Positions 63,306 through 64,000 of a stretch of DNA of 64,000 nucleotides are shown here, piece by piece. Location: assembly GCF_011383005.1 (NCBI RefSeq), contig NZ_CP049935.1, positions 248,001 to 312,000 on the forward strand, written 5' to 3'. The DNA is from Phycicoccus sp. HDW14. Lineage in GTDB: Bacteria; Actinomycetota; Actinomycetes; Actinomycetales; Dermatophilaceae. Below the pieces are notes generated by a model. It was not told the DNA's origin. It was given only the letters and a program-made list of their open reading frames with translations, and did no database searches. The position numbers were made by a program, and so were the translations under genes. How positions within the stretch are numbered: the stretch's first letter is position 1; the number at the start of each line of letters is the position of its first letter.

Positions 63306-64000
63306 ATGCCTCCCACCCCCTCACCCCGGCTCGTCGAGCTCGCCCAGGCCCACGGGGTCGCGACGGAGTACTGGGACTGGCTGGGGCAGCACGTCGCGGT
63401 GTCGGCGCCCTCCATCCGCGCGGTGCTCGCAGCCCTCGGGGTGGCCGCGGCCGACGACGCCGAGGTCGAGGCCGCCCTCGCCGAGCACGCCGACGCCCCG
63501 TGGCGCCGGACCCTCCAGGCCACGGTCGTCGCCCGCGCCGGGCGCTCGCGCGAGGTCCTCGTGCACGTGCCCGCCGGGTCGGGGGTGAGCCTGCATGCCG
63601 AGCTCGAGGACGGCGGCCGGCGCTCGTTCACCCAGCTCGACCGGTGGGTCCCCGACCGCGTCGTCGACGGCGTGCCGGTGGGGCAGGCGACCTTCGAGGT
63701 GCCGGCCGACCTGCCGCTCGGGTGGCACCGCCTCGTCGCCGACGTCGACGCCACGCCGCTCGACCCCACGACGCTCACCAGCACCCTCGTCGTCACCCCC
63801 CAGCGCCTCGAGCTGCCCGAGCCGGTGGCCTCGCAGCGGGTCGTCGGGCTGATGGCCCAGCTCTACCAGGTGCGCTCGCCCGGCTCGTGGGGCGTCGGCG
63901 ACCTGCGCGACCTCGCCGACCTCGCGTCGTGGGCCGCGGCCGCGCACGACGCCGACTTCGTCCTCGTCAACCCGCTGCACGCCGCCGAGCCGGTCAGCCC
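63306..64000 (+). CDS. malQ: 4-alpha-glucanotransferase (amylomaltase), 3' truncated by the window
   Basis: 231 codons are present and the frame is open at the window end. The N-terminal region (RLVELAQAHGVATEYWDWLG and SAPSIRAVLAALGV) and the beginning of the GH77 barrel (GLMAQLYQVRSPGSWGVGDL, then FVLVNPLHAAEPVS) identify the actinobacterial, long-form MalQ. It transfers maltodextrin units in glycogen and maltose metabolism. The ATG has no ribosome site, and GGAT at 63296-63299 may belong to a weak -10. Confidence 0.93.
   Translation, partial: MPPTPSPRLVELAQAHGVATEYWDWLGQHVAVSAPSIRAVLAALGVAAADDAEVEAALAEHADAPWRRTLQATVVARAGRSREVLVHVPAGSGVSLHAELEDGGRRSFTQLDRWVPDRVVDGVPVGQATFEVPADLPLGWHRLVADVDATPLDPTTLTSTLVVTPQRLELPEPVASQRVVGLMAQLYQVRSPGSWGVGDLRDLADLASWAAAAHDADFVLVNPLHAAEPVS

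Overview
The window is very high in GC, densely coded and rich in GTG starts and 4-bp ATGA/GTGA gene overlaps. It also has mycofactocin, mycothiol-type PIG-L enzymes, an LmeA-like protein and a DUF3311/MctP pair. This points to an actinobacterium, most likely of the Micrococcales (Intrasporangiaceae/Dermatophilaceae type). That placement is inferred from gene content only. No rRNA, tRNA, CRISPR array, transposase or phage gene was seen.

Left part, 0-18 kb, is an alcohol oxidation locus. A minus-strand mycofactocin operon (mftA, mftB, mftC, mftE, a short-chain dehydrogenase, mftF, mftD, then an LmeA-like gene) diverges from a plus-strand set: NDMA-dependent methanol dehydrogenase, a MoxR ATPase with a histidine-rich tail, a VWA protein and the mycofactocin methyltransferase mftM. 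Next to it, on the minus strand, lie a second iron-type alcohol dehydrogenase and a histidine kinase/response regulator pair of the kind that controls methanol oxidation in mycobacteria. An MFS transporter with an ArsR-like repressor follows.

Middle part, 18-39 kb, is mostly core metabolism: rplM-rpsI, glmM, an APC permease, ohr, lhgO with a GH1 glycosidase, a coupled chain of PfkB kinase, fumarase, carbonic anhydrase and MOSC genes, xseB/xseA split by a TetR/membrane-protein pair, ispH, rmuC, gpx, a NUDIX gene and ychF.

The 39.4-54 kb part is the most unusual. After a MerR/SulP pair comes a cluster for sulfide and persulfide chemistry: TauE-like exporter, CstB-like persulfide dioxygenase/rhodanese fusion, rhodanese, CstR-like repressor lacking the copper histidine, DUF2892, an ECF sigma factor fused to a zinc-finger anti-sigma domain, a lipoprotein rhodanese, PIG-L deacetylase, TDT/SLAC1-type channel, RCK-type membrane protein, sulfide:quinone oxidoreductase with a 52-residue partner, a cysteine-rich miniprotein, a secreted DUF2202 protein and a two-component system. 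Six copies of a 16-bp palindrome (ATACCC-N4-GGGTAT) sit in front of these units, so they look like one regulon. It resembles the staphylococcal cst operon but is much larger.

Right part, 54-64 kb, holds an aminotransferase with an RraA-like gene, a universal stress protein, a GDSL esterase, a PIG-L hydrolase, an odd three-gene operon (duplicated-repeat protein, HExxH metallopeptidase, HEAT-repeat protein), a DUF3311/MctP monocarboxylate transporter and the start of malQ.

About 18 genes, including essential ones such as ispH, are broken by single missing bases, nearly always inside C or G runs. Restoring one base per site gives a full-length frame in every case, so I treat these as assembly errors and not as pseudogenes. 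Coordinates of those genes span the whole repaired reading frame.
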